Positions 40,837 to 49,884 of a stretch of 64,000 nucleotides of DNA are shown here, one piece after another. The notes below the pieces were generated by a model that was given only the letters and a program-made list of their open reading frames with translations, ran no database searches and was not told the DNA's origin. Positions within the stretch are counted from its first letter, which is position 1. Every line of letters starts with the position of its first letter. This DNA is from Clostridium putrefaciens (lineage in GTDB: Bacteria; Bacillota; Clostridia; Clostridiales; Clostridiaceae): the NCBI RefSeq assembly GCF_900461105.1, contig NZ_UFWZ01000001.1:62001-126000 (forward strand). The letters are read 5' to 3'. A program made the translations under genes and the position numbers.

Positions 40837-42074
40837 TCAGTAGGCTCCTTTCTAAAGGCATTTATTATAGGTACAAGTACTAACGCAACAATCCCTCCAG
40901 CTAAACCATTATTGTATAAGTTTAAACCACCATGAAGATATCCTGTATTCATTACAGTGCAAACATGCAAGAACCCTGCTAGCATACCATAAATAACACC
41001 AAATTGACCAGCGATAGGAGCGAGTGTTGTTGAAAATAATGTGGATAAAATCATTTGTGGAGAATTTAAATCCCATATGTTTAATAAGCTTGCAAGAATA
41101 GCGCCTAATACTATAGGAGCAGTATTCTTAATATGCTTGCCAAAGGCACCAAATCCTGAAATCGTAAATATACCTGCAATAACTGGACCATTTAAGTCAC
41201 CACCTATAATTACTACATATAAGGTAAATATAAGACCTAAAATACCCATGTTTATAAATGCGGCATATTCAAATAACAAATAAAAGTCTGTTACTAATCT
41301 TCCGGGAAATCTAGTAATCTCTAATACATTTTTGAAGCTTTTTCCGTTTAAGATAAACCCTATTATAATCATAAAGGAAAATATGATTATAAGGAATGTA
41401 AGTATGTATGGATTTATACCTTCGTACCAGATAAACCTACTTTCAAAGTTTATACCAAAGGCTCTAAAGATTGACATAAGTATAGTTGCAAGAATACCTG
41501 CTGCAAACCCTACATTATATAAGTTATAACCTTGATGTACTTTTATAGAGTGAGAAGCAAGGGGAGGCAATATAAATCCTATAAATGTAGTTATACTAAT
41601 ACCAACAATTATACCTAGAGATGGTGGGAGATAACCTGAAAAAGTTAATTGACCTACGGTTGGTGCAAGTGTAGTTCCTAAAAGTGCTATTAGGGTATAG
41701 TTTAGAAAAGGTTCCTTTTGATATTTAGAGTATAGCCACACACCAAATATTATAGGCCAAATGTTAGCTATATTTTTACCAAAGAAACCAAAGCCAGCCA
41801 TAAGCCAAATAGCCATTATAGTAGATCCATTAGGCTTTATACCTGTTTTAATTAAAATGAATATACATATAAGGGTTAAAAGTCCTGCGTTAACAAAAGA
41901 TGCACCAACACCACCTAGAGCTAAGTAATCTGTTATTAATATATCAGAATTCATTACTATAGTTAATATACCATGAAAAATGTTTTTGGGTGTATCCATA
42001 AGAAATCCAAAGATTATAAAAGAAGTAAAGATAACTATGGATATAATGTAAGATTTATAAATTTCGTTTTTCAT
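40833..42074 (-). CDS. DUF1576-family membrane protein
   Basis: 413 residues with about 12 hydrophobic helices and internal two-fold similarity: 'ALLGTTLAPTVGQLTFSGYL' in the first half and 'LFSTTLAPIAGQFGVIYGML' in the second, and 'YNLYNVGFAAGILATILMS' against LNLYNNGLAGGIVALVL. This repeat and length fit DUF1576. The duplicated fold suggests a transporter, but no substrate is known. TAGGAGG precedes the ATG. Confidence 0.85.
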   Translation of the reverse strand: MKNEIYKSYIISIVIFTSFIIFGFLMDTPKNIFHGILTIVMNSDILITDYLALGGVGASFVNAGLLTLICIFILIKTGIKPNGSTIMAIWLMAGFGFFGKNIANIWPIIFGVWLYSKYQKEPFLNYTLIALLGTTLAPTVGQLTFSGYLPPSLGIIVGISITTFIGFILPPLASHSIKVHQGYNLYNVGFAAGILATILMSIFRAFGINFESRFIWYEGINPYILTFLIIIFSFMIIIGFILNGKSFKNVLEITRFPGRLVTDFYLLFEYAAFINMGILGLIFTLYVVIIGGDLNGPVIAGIFTISGFGAFGKHIKNTAPIVLGAILASLLNIWDLNSPQMILSTLFSTTLAPIAGQFGVIYGMLAGFLHVCTVMNTGYLHGGLNLYNNGLAGGIVALVLVPIINAFRKEPTE

Positions 42075-42369
42075 AAGTCCTCCTAAAAGTAAGCTATTAA
42101 ATAACTAGTTATAGTATAATTTATAATGGTTAAGTTACGCAATATTTATTTTTGATTAAAGATATTGTTATTGTTAACTAAAAATACAATAAAAATGTGA
42201 AGTTTCATGTATTATATAGCATGTAGTCAATAAAAGTACTTTAAATAAGTTTGTCCACAATATATAATATAGTATATATACAAACTACTATAAATAAATA
42301 TAAACAAATGTAGATTTATATATATTTATGTTTTAATATATATAAAATTTTAGTATTGGAGGAATCATT

Positions 42370-43050
42370 ATGGAAAAACAAGTTCCTGAAATTAAAGGTC
42401 AGTTAAGAAATCATATGATTGAGTTACCTACTGTTATAAGGCAATCTACAGGTATTAAGATATTTGGCAAAAGGCTGAAGTCTTTTTTATTTAGTACAGA
42501 TGTTGCAGTTATAAGAAATACTAACGCTGATGCAGTAATTGCAGTGTATCCATTTACTCCACAACCAGTAATAACACAGGCATTATTATTAGCAGCAGAT
42601 GTTCCAGTGTTTTGTGGAGTTGGTGGCGGTATAACTACAGGTAAAAGGGTAGTAAACTTAGCCTTAGATGCAGAATTTAAGGGAGCTATGGGTATAGTTG
42701 TTAATAGTCCTACTCCAAATGAGGTTATAAGTAAAATTAGAGATACTATAGATATACCTATAATTGTAACTGTAGTTTCAGAATATGAAGATATAAGGTC
42801 AAGGATAGAATCTGGGGCTACAATAATAAATGTTTCAGGTGGAAAGGATACGTCAAGGATAGTAAGAAACATAAGAGCAAAGTATCCAGACTTTCCTATA
42901 ATGGCAACGGGTGGACCAACAGATCAAAGTATTTTAGAAACCATCAAAGCAGGAGCAAATGCCATAACATATACACCTCCATCTACAGCAGATATATTAA
43001 ATGAGATTATGGAGAGATATAGAAAACAATATGAAGATGAAAGTATTTAA
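42370..43050 (+). CDS. TIM-barrel protein (annotated as hydrolase in relatives)
   Basis: 226 residues with a beta/alpha-barrel pattern: ADAVIAVYPFTPQP, CGVGGGITTGKR, GIVVNSPTPNEVI, INVSGGKDTS and the C-terminal phosphate-binding 'ATGGPTDQSILETIKAGANA'. It resembles phosphate-binding barrels such as NanE or ThiG in layout, but no catalytic signature assigns a reaction. TTGGAGG precedes the ATG. Followed by a Cys-rich small protein gene. Confidence 0.8.
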   Translation: MEKQVPEIKGQLRNHMIELPTVIRQSTGIKIFGKRLKSFLFSTDVAVIRNTNADAVIAVYPFTPQPVITQALLLAADVPVFCGVGGGITTGKRVVNLALDAEFKGAMGIVVNSPTPNEVISKIRDTIDIPIIVTVVSEYEDIRSRIESGATIINVSGGKDTSRIVRNIRAKYPDFPIMATGGPTDQSILETIKAGANAITYTPPSTADILNEIMERYRKQYEDESI

Positions 43051-43088
43051 CTTTTAATTTTTGAATTGCTAATATGAGGAGTTTTAAT

Positions 43089-43247
43089 ATGATAGAAAAT
43101 AATTGTAAGGTTTGTCCTGAGTATCTAAACAATAATTGTGAGGGCGGAGCTCTAGATTGTATGTGCCTTAAATGTCCAAGAAATCTTGGGAAGTGTATGA
43201 TAACAAAATACTGTACGGAAACAGAGTCTATTCTAATATTTGATTAG
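43089..43247 (+). CDS. Cys-rich small protein (52 aa)
   Basis: Short gene with GAGGAG 7 nt before the ATG. The product has eight Cys in 52 residues: CKVCPEYLNNNC, CMCLKCPRNLGKC and a last YC. This spacing suggests metal binding (zinc or Fe-S). No known family recognised. It lies 39 nt after the TIM-barrel gene, probably in one transcript. Two other small Cys-rich proteins are encoded at 57512 and 57807. Confidence 0.75.
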   Translation: MIENNCKVCPEYLNNNCEGGALDCMCLKCPRNLGKCMITKYCTETESILIFD

Positions 43248-43350
43248 AAGGAATAGGTTAATATTTATTGAATATAATGTTAGGTAACTTATAACTTATA
43301 TATTAACGTTTTGTATAAGTTATTATGTTTAAATAAAAGGGGGCAATAAA

Positions 43351-44856
43351 GTGAACAAAGAGCATGGGGAAAAGTTGAATGAAGTAAGAGAATATATGCT
43401 TGATTTAGAACACTTAAATCAAGCTATTGGACTAGTTTACTGGGACATGAGAGTTGGAATACCTAAAAAGGCTATAGATTCTAGATCAGAAGTAATAGGA
43501 TATCTATCTGGAGAATCTTATAAGATTGCAACCTCTGATAAGGTAAAAGAGTTTATCGACTACTTTGAAGGGGTAAATGGTCTTGATGATATTTCAAGTT
43601 CTATGATAGAAAACTTAAAAAAAGAATATGAAAAGACTAAAAAGATACCATCAGATAGACATAAAGAATATACGATCCTTGCATCTAAATCTGAGGTAGC
43701 CTGGGAAGAGGCTAAAGATAAATCAGATTTTGAAATATTCAAACCATATCTTCAAAAGGTAGTAGACTTTAAAGATGAATTTATAAGTTACTGGGGATAT
43801 GATAAGAATAAATATGATACCTTATTAGATTTTTACGAGCCAAGTATCACAGTTGAAAAGTTAGATGATATCTTTGGTGAGCTTAGAGATGGTATAGTTC
43901 AACTATTAGAAAAGATAAACAATAGCAAAGTAAAACCAAAAGATGATTTCTTTAAAAAAGAATTCTCTAAAGAGTCTCAAGAAGAATTTAGTAAGTTTGT
44001 TGTAGAAAAGTTAGGTTATGATTTTGATGCAGGAAGAATAGATGAAAGCGTACATCCTTTTACTATAAACTTTGGAAATAAGGATGTAAGAATCACAACT
44101 AAATACTTAACAAATGAATTTAGAAGTGCGTTATTTAGTACAATACATGAAGGCGGACATGCTATTTATGAGCAAGATATACCTGATGAATTAAACGGAA
44201 CAGGTCTTGGTACAGGTGTATCTATGGGGATACATGAATCTCAATCAAGATTTTATGAAAATATTATAGGAAGAAGTAAGTCCTTTTGGAAGTACTTTTA
44301 TCCTGAAGCTAAAAAGAGATTCCCACAATTTGAAGGAGTTTCACTTGAAGAATTTTATAAGGGTTTAAATACAGTAGAACCATCACTTATAAGAACAGAA
44401 GCAGACGAGCTTACTTATAGCTTACATGTAATAATAAGATATGAAATTGAAAAGGCTCTTATAAATGGAAAGATTAAAGTAGAAGATTTACCTAGAGTTT
44501 GGAATGAAAAATACAAAGAATACTTAGGTGTAGAAGCAAGCTGTGATGCAGAAGGCGTCCTTCAAGATATGCATTGGTCTGATGGAAGCTTTGGATACTT
44601 TCCAAGTTATGCCCTGGGAAATATATATGGAGCTCAATTCTTAAATAAAATGAAAAAGGATATGCCAAATATGTATGAGGAAATTGAAAAAGGTAACTTT
44701 GAATATATTCATAAATGGTTAAGTGAAAATATCCATAAGCATGGAGCAGTTTATAAACCTGCAGATCTTATAAAGATGGTAACAGGAGAAGAACTTACAG
44801 CTAAATACTTTATAGAATACTTAAATAAAAAGTATACTGAAATATATGACCTATAA
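43351..44856 (+). CDS. M32-family metallocarboxypeptidase (Taq type)
   Basis: 501 residues. It removes C-terminal amino acids from peptides in the cytosol using a metal ion. The active site HEGGHAIYEQ (HExxH) is near residue 267, followed by the family signature HESQSRFYEN near residue 293, and the N-terminal LNQAIGLVYWDMRVGIP is also typical. GTG start with GGGGG 8 nt upstream. Full family length. It stands alone, with its own terminator. Confidence 0.95.
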   Translation: MNKEHGEKLNEVREYMLDLEHLNQAIGLVYWDMRVGIPKKAIDSRSEVIGYLSGESYKIATSDKVKEFIDYFEGVNGLDDISSSMIENLKKEYEKTKKIPSDRHKEYTILASKSEVAWEEAKDKSDFEIFKPYLQKVVDFKDEFISYWGYDKNKYDTLLDFYEPSITVEKLDDIFGELRDGIVQLLEKINNSKVKPKDDFFKKEFSKESQEEFSKFVVEKLGYDFDAGRIDESVHPFTINFGNKDVRITTKYLTNEFRSALFSTIHEGGHAIYEQDIPDELNGTGLGTGVSMGIHESQSRFYENIIGRSKSFWKYFYPEAKKRFPQFEGVSLEEFYKGLNTVEPSLIRTEADELTYSLHVIIRYEIEKALINGKIKVEDLPRVWNEKYKEYLGVEASCDAEGVLQDMHWSDGSFGYFPSYALGNIYGAQFLNKMKKDMPNMYEEIEKGNFEYIHKWLSENIHKHGAVYKPADLIKMVTGEELTAKYFIEYLNKKYTEIYDL

Positions 44857-44860
44857 TTAA

Positions 44861-44902
44861 AAATAACCTCCTTATAATAAAACTATAAGGAGGTTATTTT
44901 TA
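44861..44902. terminator. Terminator of the M32 gene
   Basis: AAATAACCTCCTTATA and TATAAGGAGGTTATTT, then TTTATT. It can act in both directions. Confidence 0.85.
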
Positions 44903-45013
44903 TTGTGCGAAATATTATACTGATAGTAACTATAAAACACATATGCTACATTTAAAATTAAGTTTCAATCTATGGTTAAGGGTGGTTACTAATTAAAATT
45001 ATAAACATTTTTT

Positions 45014-45538
45014 TTAATAAATAATAATCCCTATAACAGCTACTATAGCTATTAGTAAAATAGGATCTACCTTTTTTAAGGAAGCTATAAATACTCCTAA
45101 AAATAATATAATACTTTTAAAATCTATAAATATGCTTTTATTTACAAGTAATAATGCAGCTGCAGCTATAAGTCCAATTACCGTAGGTCTTATACCTTTG
45201 AAAGCGTAATCTACATATTTATTATCTTTAAATTTAACAAAGAAAATAGATATTATCATCATTATTATAAATGAAGGAAGAGAAACTCCTAAGGTAGCAA
45301 GCAAGGAACCAAAAGGTGAACTAGTTGCTGTATAGCCTATGTAGGTAGCGCTATTTATTGCAATAGGACCAGGAGTTACCTGAGATATTGCAATTATATC
45401 TGTAAATTCACTTAAAGTAAGCCATGCATTATTTATTACAACTTCTTGCTTTATTAAAGGAAGCATAGCATATCCGCCACCAAAACTAAAAAGTCCTATC
45501 TTAAAAAATGTGATAAACAATTTTAGATATAAGTTCAT
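45014..45538 (-). CDS. Chromate transporter (CHR) half-size subunit
   Basis: 174 residues with about five or six helices and the CHR motifs FSFGGGYAMLPLIKQEVV near residue 17 and 'ISQVTPGPIAINSATYIGY' near residue 51. This is one of a pair of short CHR proteins that together equal a full-length ChrA; pairs of this type act in chromate efflux in Bacillus (family knowledge). Its start overlaps the upstream partner's end by 4 nt. Chromate may not be the natural substrate. Confidence 0.9.
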   Translation of the reverse strand: MNLYLKLFITFFKIGLFSFGGGYAMLPLIKQEVVINNAWLTLSEFTDIIAISQVTPGPIAINSATYIGYTATSSPFGSLLATLGVSLPSFIIMMIISIFFVKFKDNKYVDYAFKGIRPTVIGLIAAAALLLVNKSIFIDFKSIILFLGVFIASLKKVDPILLIAIVAVIGIIIY

Positions 45539-46077
45539 TTGTTTGCCTCCTTTACTTTTCCATAAACTATACCACCTATAGCAGCTAAGACTATGAATAG
45601 TATTGGAGTTATATTAAAAAATGCAATTAGAACTGCCACTAAAATAGGTATAATTATATTTTTTTTATTTATTCCAGCATTCTTTCCCATTCTATAAAGA
45701 GGGGTAGCAATTAAAGCTACTATTGCAGGCCTTATTGCCTTAAAGCTTTTTTCTACATATATATTATCTTTTATATCCCTAAAAAATAGAGCAATAATTA
45801 ATATTATTAAAAAAGAGGGTAAAATTGCTCCAAGAGTTGTACAGATAGCTCCCAAAAACCCTGCACTTTTATATCCTACAAATACAGCAGTGTTTACAGC
45901 TATAGGTCCGGGGGCAGATTGAGCTAAAGCTAAAGAGTCTATAAATTCTTGTTTATCGAGCCAACCCTTATTATCCACCACCTCTTTTTCAATTAAGGGA
46001 ACCATGGCATATCCTCCACCTAGTGTAAAGGCACCAATTTTAGCAAAACATAAAAATAGTTCTAAATAAAGATTCAC
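45535..46077 (-). CDS. Chromate transporter (CHR) half-size subunit
   Basis: 180 residues, homologous to the downstream partner: FTLGGGYAMVPLIEKEVV near residue 17 and 'LAQSAPGPIAVNTAVFVGY'. GGAGG precedes the start. The two proteins probably form a heterodimer with opposite membrane orientation, as proposed for short CHR pairs. Confidence 0.9.
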   Translation of the reverse strand: MNLYLELFLCFAKIGAFTLGGGYAMVPLIEKEVVDNKGWLDKQEFIDSLALAQSAPGPIAVNTAVFVGYKSAGFLGAICTTLGAILPSFLIILIIALFFRDIKDNIYVEKSFKAIRPAIVALIATPLYRMGKNAGINKKNIIIPILVAVLIAFFNITPILFIVLAAIGGIVYGKVKEANK

Positions 46078-46205
46078 AAAAGAAACCTCCTCATCTTTTA
46101 AGAGAATTTTAGTAGCACATGTATATATTATATAGTATATAGAGTTTTTTAAAATAGCTAATAGGGATTAATAGATTATATATTCAAATAGGAAGGAGAT
46201 TTTTT

Positions 46206-47210
46206 ATGTTTTTAGATAGAGGTACTTTAATAAGTGGTGATGCAGGTCATAACTCACCACCAGATACCGGGGCTAGTGGATATAGGAAGGAAGATGATCT
46301 TACTAAAGAGGTTTGGAATTTAATACAAGATAAGCTTATAGTTATGGGATATTTAATCAAAGATTGCACTCCATGGGGTAAAAGATTTGATAGTGTAAAT
46401 AAATCTCTAGCCTTTAGGGTAAATGAAGCAAATAATAGTGGTTCAAAGCTTCATCTATGTATACACTTTAATTCAGGAGGTGGAACAGGTGTAGAATGTT
46501 ATATAAGCGGTAATAAAGATTTAGAAAGGGGCTTTGCAACTAATATTTGTAATGAGATTTCTAGATTAGGTTATATAAATAGAGGTGTAAAAACAGCAAA
46601 TTTATATGTTCCAAGATACACATCTATGCCTTGTGTATTAGTAGAATGCTCATTTGTAGATTCAAGGCAAGATATGGATAAGTATAACGGTAATGATATT
46701 GCAGAGGCTATAGTTAAGGCAGTAACTAATGCAGAGGCTAATTTAGAATCTAATTCAAAACCTGAATTAGAAGAATCTAAAGAATTAAACTTTTCTTACA
46801 AGAACAATGCGAAGGTTATAAGAGATTTCCTTTATGTAAGAGATTCCATGGGAAATATAATACCAGGTAGAAGAGTAGATATAGGGGATAATATAACAGT
46901 TTTAGATGTAAGCTATGCAAAACAACTTGTCTTAGCCCAATATCCTACAGCTTCTGGAGTTAAAAGAGGTTATGTAACTAATGCAACTAATTGCATTGAA
47001 TATTATTATAAAGATGAATACTCTAATGGATCAACAAAGGAAACAGTATACGATGAAAATGGCTTATATCTTGGATCACTAGATCCATTTGAAAAGGCAA
47101 CACCCTTATATAGAAAAGGTGGAAGACTTCATGTAGTATACAATACTAATAAAGGAAAGAACACAAAATCAGGTTATGTAATTTATAATGGTAACTTTAA
47201 TAAGTTTTAA
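46206..47210 (+). CDS. N-acetylmuramoyl-L-alanine amidase with C-terminal SH3-like domain
   Basis: 334 residues. Residues 1-180 are an Amidase_3 zinc enzyme that cuts the glycan-peptide bond of peptidoglycan. Metal and catalytic residues are visible in SGDAGHNSPPDTG, LCIHFNSGGGTG and CVLVECSFVD. After a Glu/Ser-rich linker, a beta-rich domain 'FLYVRDSMGNIIPGRRVDIG' follows, which is also encoded alone at 47475. No signal peptide is seen, as in phage or prophage endolysins and in some clostridial autolysins. GGAAGGAG precedes the ATG. Perhaps of phage origin. Confidence 0.92.
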   Translation: MFLDRGTLISGDAGHNSPPDTGASGYRKEDDLTKEVWNLIQDKLIVMGYLIKDCTPWGKRFDSVNKSLAFRVNEANNSGSKLHLCIHFNSGGGTGVECYISGNKDLERGFATNICNEISRLGYINRGVKTANLYVPRYTSMPCVLVECSFVDSRQDMDKYNGNDIAEAIVKAVTNAEANLESNSKPELEESKELNFSYKNNAKVIRDFLYVRDSMGNIIPGRRVDIGDNITVLDVSYAKQLVLAQYPTASGVKRGYVTNATNCIEYYYKDEYSNGSTKETVYDENGLYLGSLDPFEKATPLYRKGGRLHVVYNTNKGKNTKSGYVIYNGNFNKF

Positions 47211-47242
47211 TGTGTAAATAATCATTAGTAAAGATAATACCT

Positions 47243-47280
47243 AAAAAGAGAGAAAAGGCTTTTGCTTTTTCTCTCTTTTT
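47243..47280 (+). terminator. Terminator of amidase gene
   Basis: AAAAAGAGAGAAAAGGC pairs with GCTTTTTCTCTCTTTTT, ending in a T-run. Confidence 0.85.
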
Positions 47281-47474
47281 AGTGTACAAAATTATTCAAT
47301 TAGCTTTAATAAAAGACTTATTATTGAAGTTATAAATCTAAAAATAAAAATATTTTAATATATATTTTCATCTAACCTTTACATATTTAAGATTTCCTTC
47401 TCTTTTATAGGTGTAGATTAAATTCAAGCTTGATTTTTAATTTAAAAAATAAAAGATTAATGGAGGTTTTAAAA

Positions 47475-47854
47475 ATGACAAAATATTATCCAGATGTAAA
47501 TCCAGGTGAAATAGTACCAGGAGGATTTACCTATCCTAATAATGCTAAGTTACAAGGAGACTTCTTATATTTAAGAGATTCAAACAAGAATATGGTATCA
47601 GGTAGGCAGGTTGACAATGGTGATAGCATAACAGTATTAGATGTAGGTTATACAAAACAATTAGCATTAGTTCAATATCCAACATCAGCTGGAGTGAGAC
47701 AAGGGTATGTTAAATATGAAGGAGTATCTGGATTTACTGATTCTAACATTAAAATTCCACGAAAAAATAAATTCATCTTCTACTGAATGGATTAAAAAAG
47801 GAGATAGATGGTATTACGGTGTATATGAACTCATAAAGATACTTATTAAAATAT
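47475..47854 (+). pseudogene. Frameshifted cell-wall-binding-domain gene
   Basis: GGAGG precedes ATG 47475. The frame encodes 'GDFLYLRDSNKNMVSGRQVD' and so on, clearly the domain found at the C-terminus of the amidase at 46206 (about 60% alike by eye). It stops at 47786. In the next frame, TEWIKKGDRWYYGVYEL follows up to 47854, like a choline-binding-type repeat. A change in an A-run near 47762-47770 would join the two. Either a decayed paralogue or a truncated wall-binding protein. Confidence 0.7.
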
Positions 47855-47906
47855 AAAATAAAAGGTAATTACAATTTTATATTATAACTTGTCTTAATAT
47901 TTAAAT

Positions 47907-48392
47907 TCATTTTATTAAATGTTTATTAAATTCATTTATAAAAGCATTTTTAGTATCTTCATTTTCAAAGGCTATTTTAGGTATTGATATAATTTCTTTT
48001 GAATTATATAGATGTATATATTTACTAGATTCAACTACCTTATCAAATAATGACCAATACAAAATCATATCATAGTTAGTTGAAGTAATTGATAGTCCAG
48101 CTTCATTTATCGATAATAAGAATTCATTTACTTCATTATTTAATTGATATTGTAGTCGATTAGAAATGGCCTTTTTGGTGAATAGCATATCTGATGTAGT
48201 TGACACTATATATAATATGAGGAATGTAAAGATTCCTTCCTTCAATATAAGGAAAACAAGTGGTACTAAGATTACAATAGGAAATGTATATCTTTCTACT
48301 AAAATGCGTTTTTTAAGATCTTTAGATTTTAAAATATATTCTAACTTAGAATTTATATATTCTTCTCTTAAAAGAGAATATTTTATCTCCAT
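47907..48392 (-). CDS. YcxB-like membrane protein, copy 3
   Basis: 161 residues, the counterpart of the gene at 7506. The C-terminal about 75 residues are nearly identical to that copy ('LSINEAGLSITSTNYDM', 'YNSKEIISIPKIAFEN'), while residues 17-90 with both TM helices differ widely. GGAGGTG precedes the ATG. Same tandem order with a second family member upstream. The mosaic pattern indicates recombination between copies. Confidence 0.75.
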   Translation of the reverse strand: MEIKYSLLREEYINSKLEYILKSKDLKKRILVERYTFPIVILVPLVFLILKEGIFTFLILYIVSTTSDMLFTKKAISNRLQYQLNNEVNEFLLSINEAGLSITSTNYDMILYWSLFDKVVESSKYIHLYNSKEIISIPKIAFENEDTKNAFINEFNKHLIK

Positions 48393-48478
48393 TTAAACAC
48401 CTCCATTAGTAATAAAATTTATTTATATATCTTTAAAATGGTGAAATGAAATACATCTTCATGGTTTTGGGTTGTTTT

Positions 48479-48964
48479 TTATTTTCCTAAATATTTATTT
48501 AGTTTATTTATAAAATCGGTTTTATTATTTTTGTTTTTAAATATCTTTTTAGGTATTGATATATTCTCCTTTGAATTATATAAATGTATATATTTTTTAG
48601 ATTCGACAATTTTATTAAATAATGGCCAATATAAATTAAGCTTATATTCATTGGTGGTAACTGATATGGAATTTTCATTTATAGATAATAAGAATTCATT
48701 TATTTCATGCTTTAATTCCTTTTTAACTCGATAATGAAGACCTACCTTAACTGACATTGGCAGAAATATAACCATTAATATGTACATCATAAGAAAGGTG
48801 CCAATCCCCTTTTTTAATAAGAAGAAGGTAATAGGTGCGAATATTACAATAGTAAGTATATATCTACCTACAAAAAATCGTTTTTTAAAATCTTCAGAAC
48901 CAAATATATACTCTACTTTAGAATTTATATATTCTCTTTTTGTAAAAGAATATTTTATGTCCAT
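48479..48964 (-). CDS. YcxB-like membrane protein, copy 4
   Basis: 161 residues, differing from the gene at 8066 at only three positions. Same two TM helices and soluble 'YIHLYNSKENISIPKKIF' domain, same AGGGGGT ribosome binding site and same TAGTGTTAACACTA palindrome upstream. Function unknown. Confidence 0.75.
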   Translation of the reverse strand: MDIKYSFTKREYINSKVEYIFGSEDFKKRFFVGRYILTIVIFAPITFFLLKKGIGTFLMMYILMVIFLPMSVKVGLHYRVKKELKHEINEFLLSINENSISVTTNEYKLNLYWPLFNKIVESKKYIHLYNSKENISIPKKIFKNKNNKTDFINKLNKYLGK

Positions 48965-48989
48965 ATGAATACCCCCTATTAGTAATGGA

Positions 48990-49003
48990 TAGTGTTAACA
49001 CTA
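48990..49003 (-). promoter_or_regulatory. TAGTGTTAACACTA palindrome, copy 3
   Basis: Perfect 14-bp palindrome 26 nt upstream of the start of the gene at 48479, as in copy 2. Confidence 0.5.
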
Positions 49004-49250
49004 TCTTTGTTTTAGAATCCATAAGCACTTATTATTAATTTTATTCATCTCGTTTAACTTATTTGAATAAACATATATTACCATGATGTAAGTTGTTTAT
49101 CAATAGGTAATTATTAAAAAGGCAATGGAATAATGGTTTAAATATATAACAGTAACTCTTTTGGTGAGAATATAAGGTTTCATTTTTAATCCAATAAAGG
49201 AGATGAATTGGAGTTATGATGAACTCATTAGTTGTTTTAAAAGTTAATAT

Positions 49251-49565
49251 AAGATAATAGTTGGAGGTACAAGTGCAAGTGGGATAAAAGTAGAAGATAG
49301 AGATGAAAAAGAAAAAGTAATAAAACACATGAATTCTACTAAATACTTTTATGGATTTAATCTCAAACCTGGAGGTGATAGCCCCGATGGATGCATAGTG
49401 ATACTAGATAAGCATGGAAAAATGGTTGAGGGGCTTACTTTCTTTGGGGAAGAATTGATGCATTGTAGAGCAGATGGGAACTATTGTCGAACTTATTGGA
49501 CTAGCATGGATCAGCATGATAAGCTTGAAAGGTTATATAATGATTTGAAAAAGCGTAGTAAATAA
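49251..49565 (+). pseudogene. Family A gene, 5'-truncated
   Basis: Codons from KIIVGGTSASG to the normal end (KKRSK) are present and nearly identical to the gene at 54244, but the signal-anchor region and start are missing. The sequence before 49251 comes from the 3' flank of another family A copy (TTTTTAATCCAATAAA near 49187). A deletion between two copies would give this junction. An internal ATG at 49329 has no ribosome binding site. Confidence 0.8.
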
Positions 49566-49659
49566 AAAGTTAGCGGAGTTATTTTTAATCCAATAAAAGA
49601 AATGAAATGTGGTTATGATGAACTCATTAGTTGTCTTGAAGGTTAACATTAGTATTTCA

Positions 49660-49701
49660 AGAGATTATCTGAAAATTTTATTTTGAGATAGTCTCTTTTT
49701 T
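49660..49701 (+). terminator. Repeated terminator hairpin
   Basis: GAGATTATCT pairs with AGATAGTCTC, then TTTTTTA. The same hairpin recurs near 52379-52420 and 53203-53243, and its first arm near 54776. It marks the 3' end of family A units. Confidence 0.7.
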
Positions 49702-49884
49702 AGTATTAGAAGCAGGGGCGTAAATTTTGGGTTTAAATCTTTCTTTGTTTAAATATGTGCTAACTATACTTGATATTAATATGCTTATGCATTGACAAAA
49801 GATTATAAATAACAAAAGAATCACGACACCATGGTCATTTGAAACCATAAGACTCGAAATCTAACTTTTTATGTAGAAATATTA

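Larger units (their letters stand above)
47917..49062. repeat. Long repeat R1, copy 2 (YcxB-like gene pair)
   Basis: Recurrence of 7516-8649 in the same orientation. The second gene and its upstream palindrome are nearly identical between the two copies. Confidence 0.8.
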
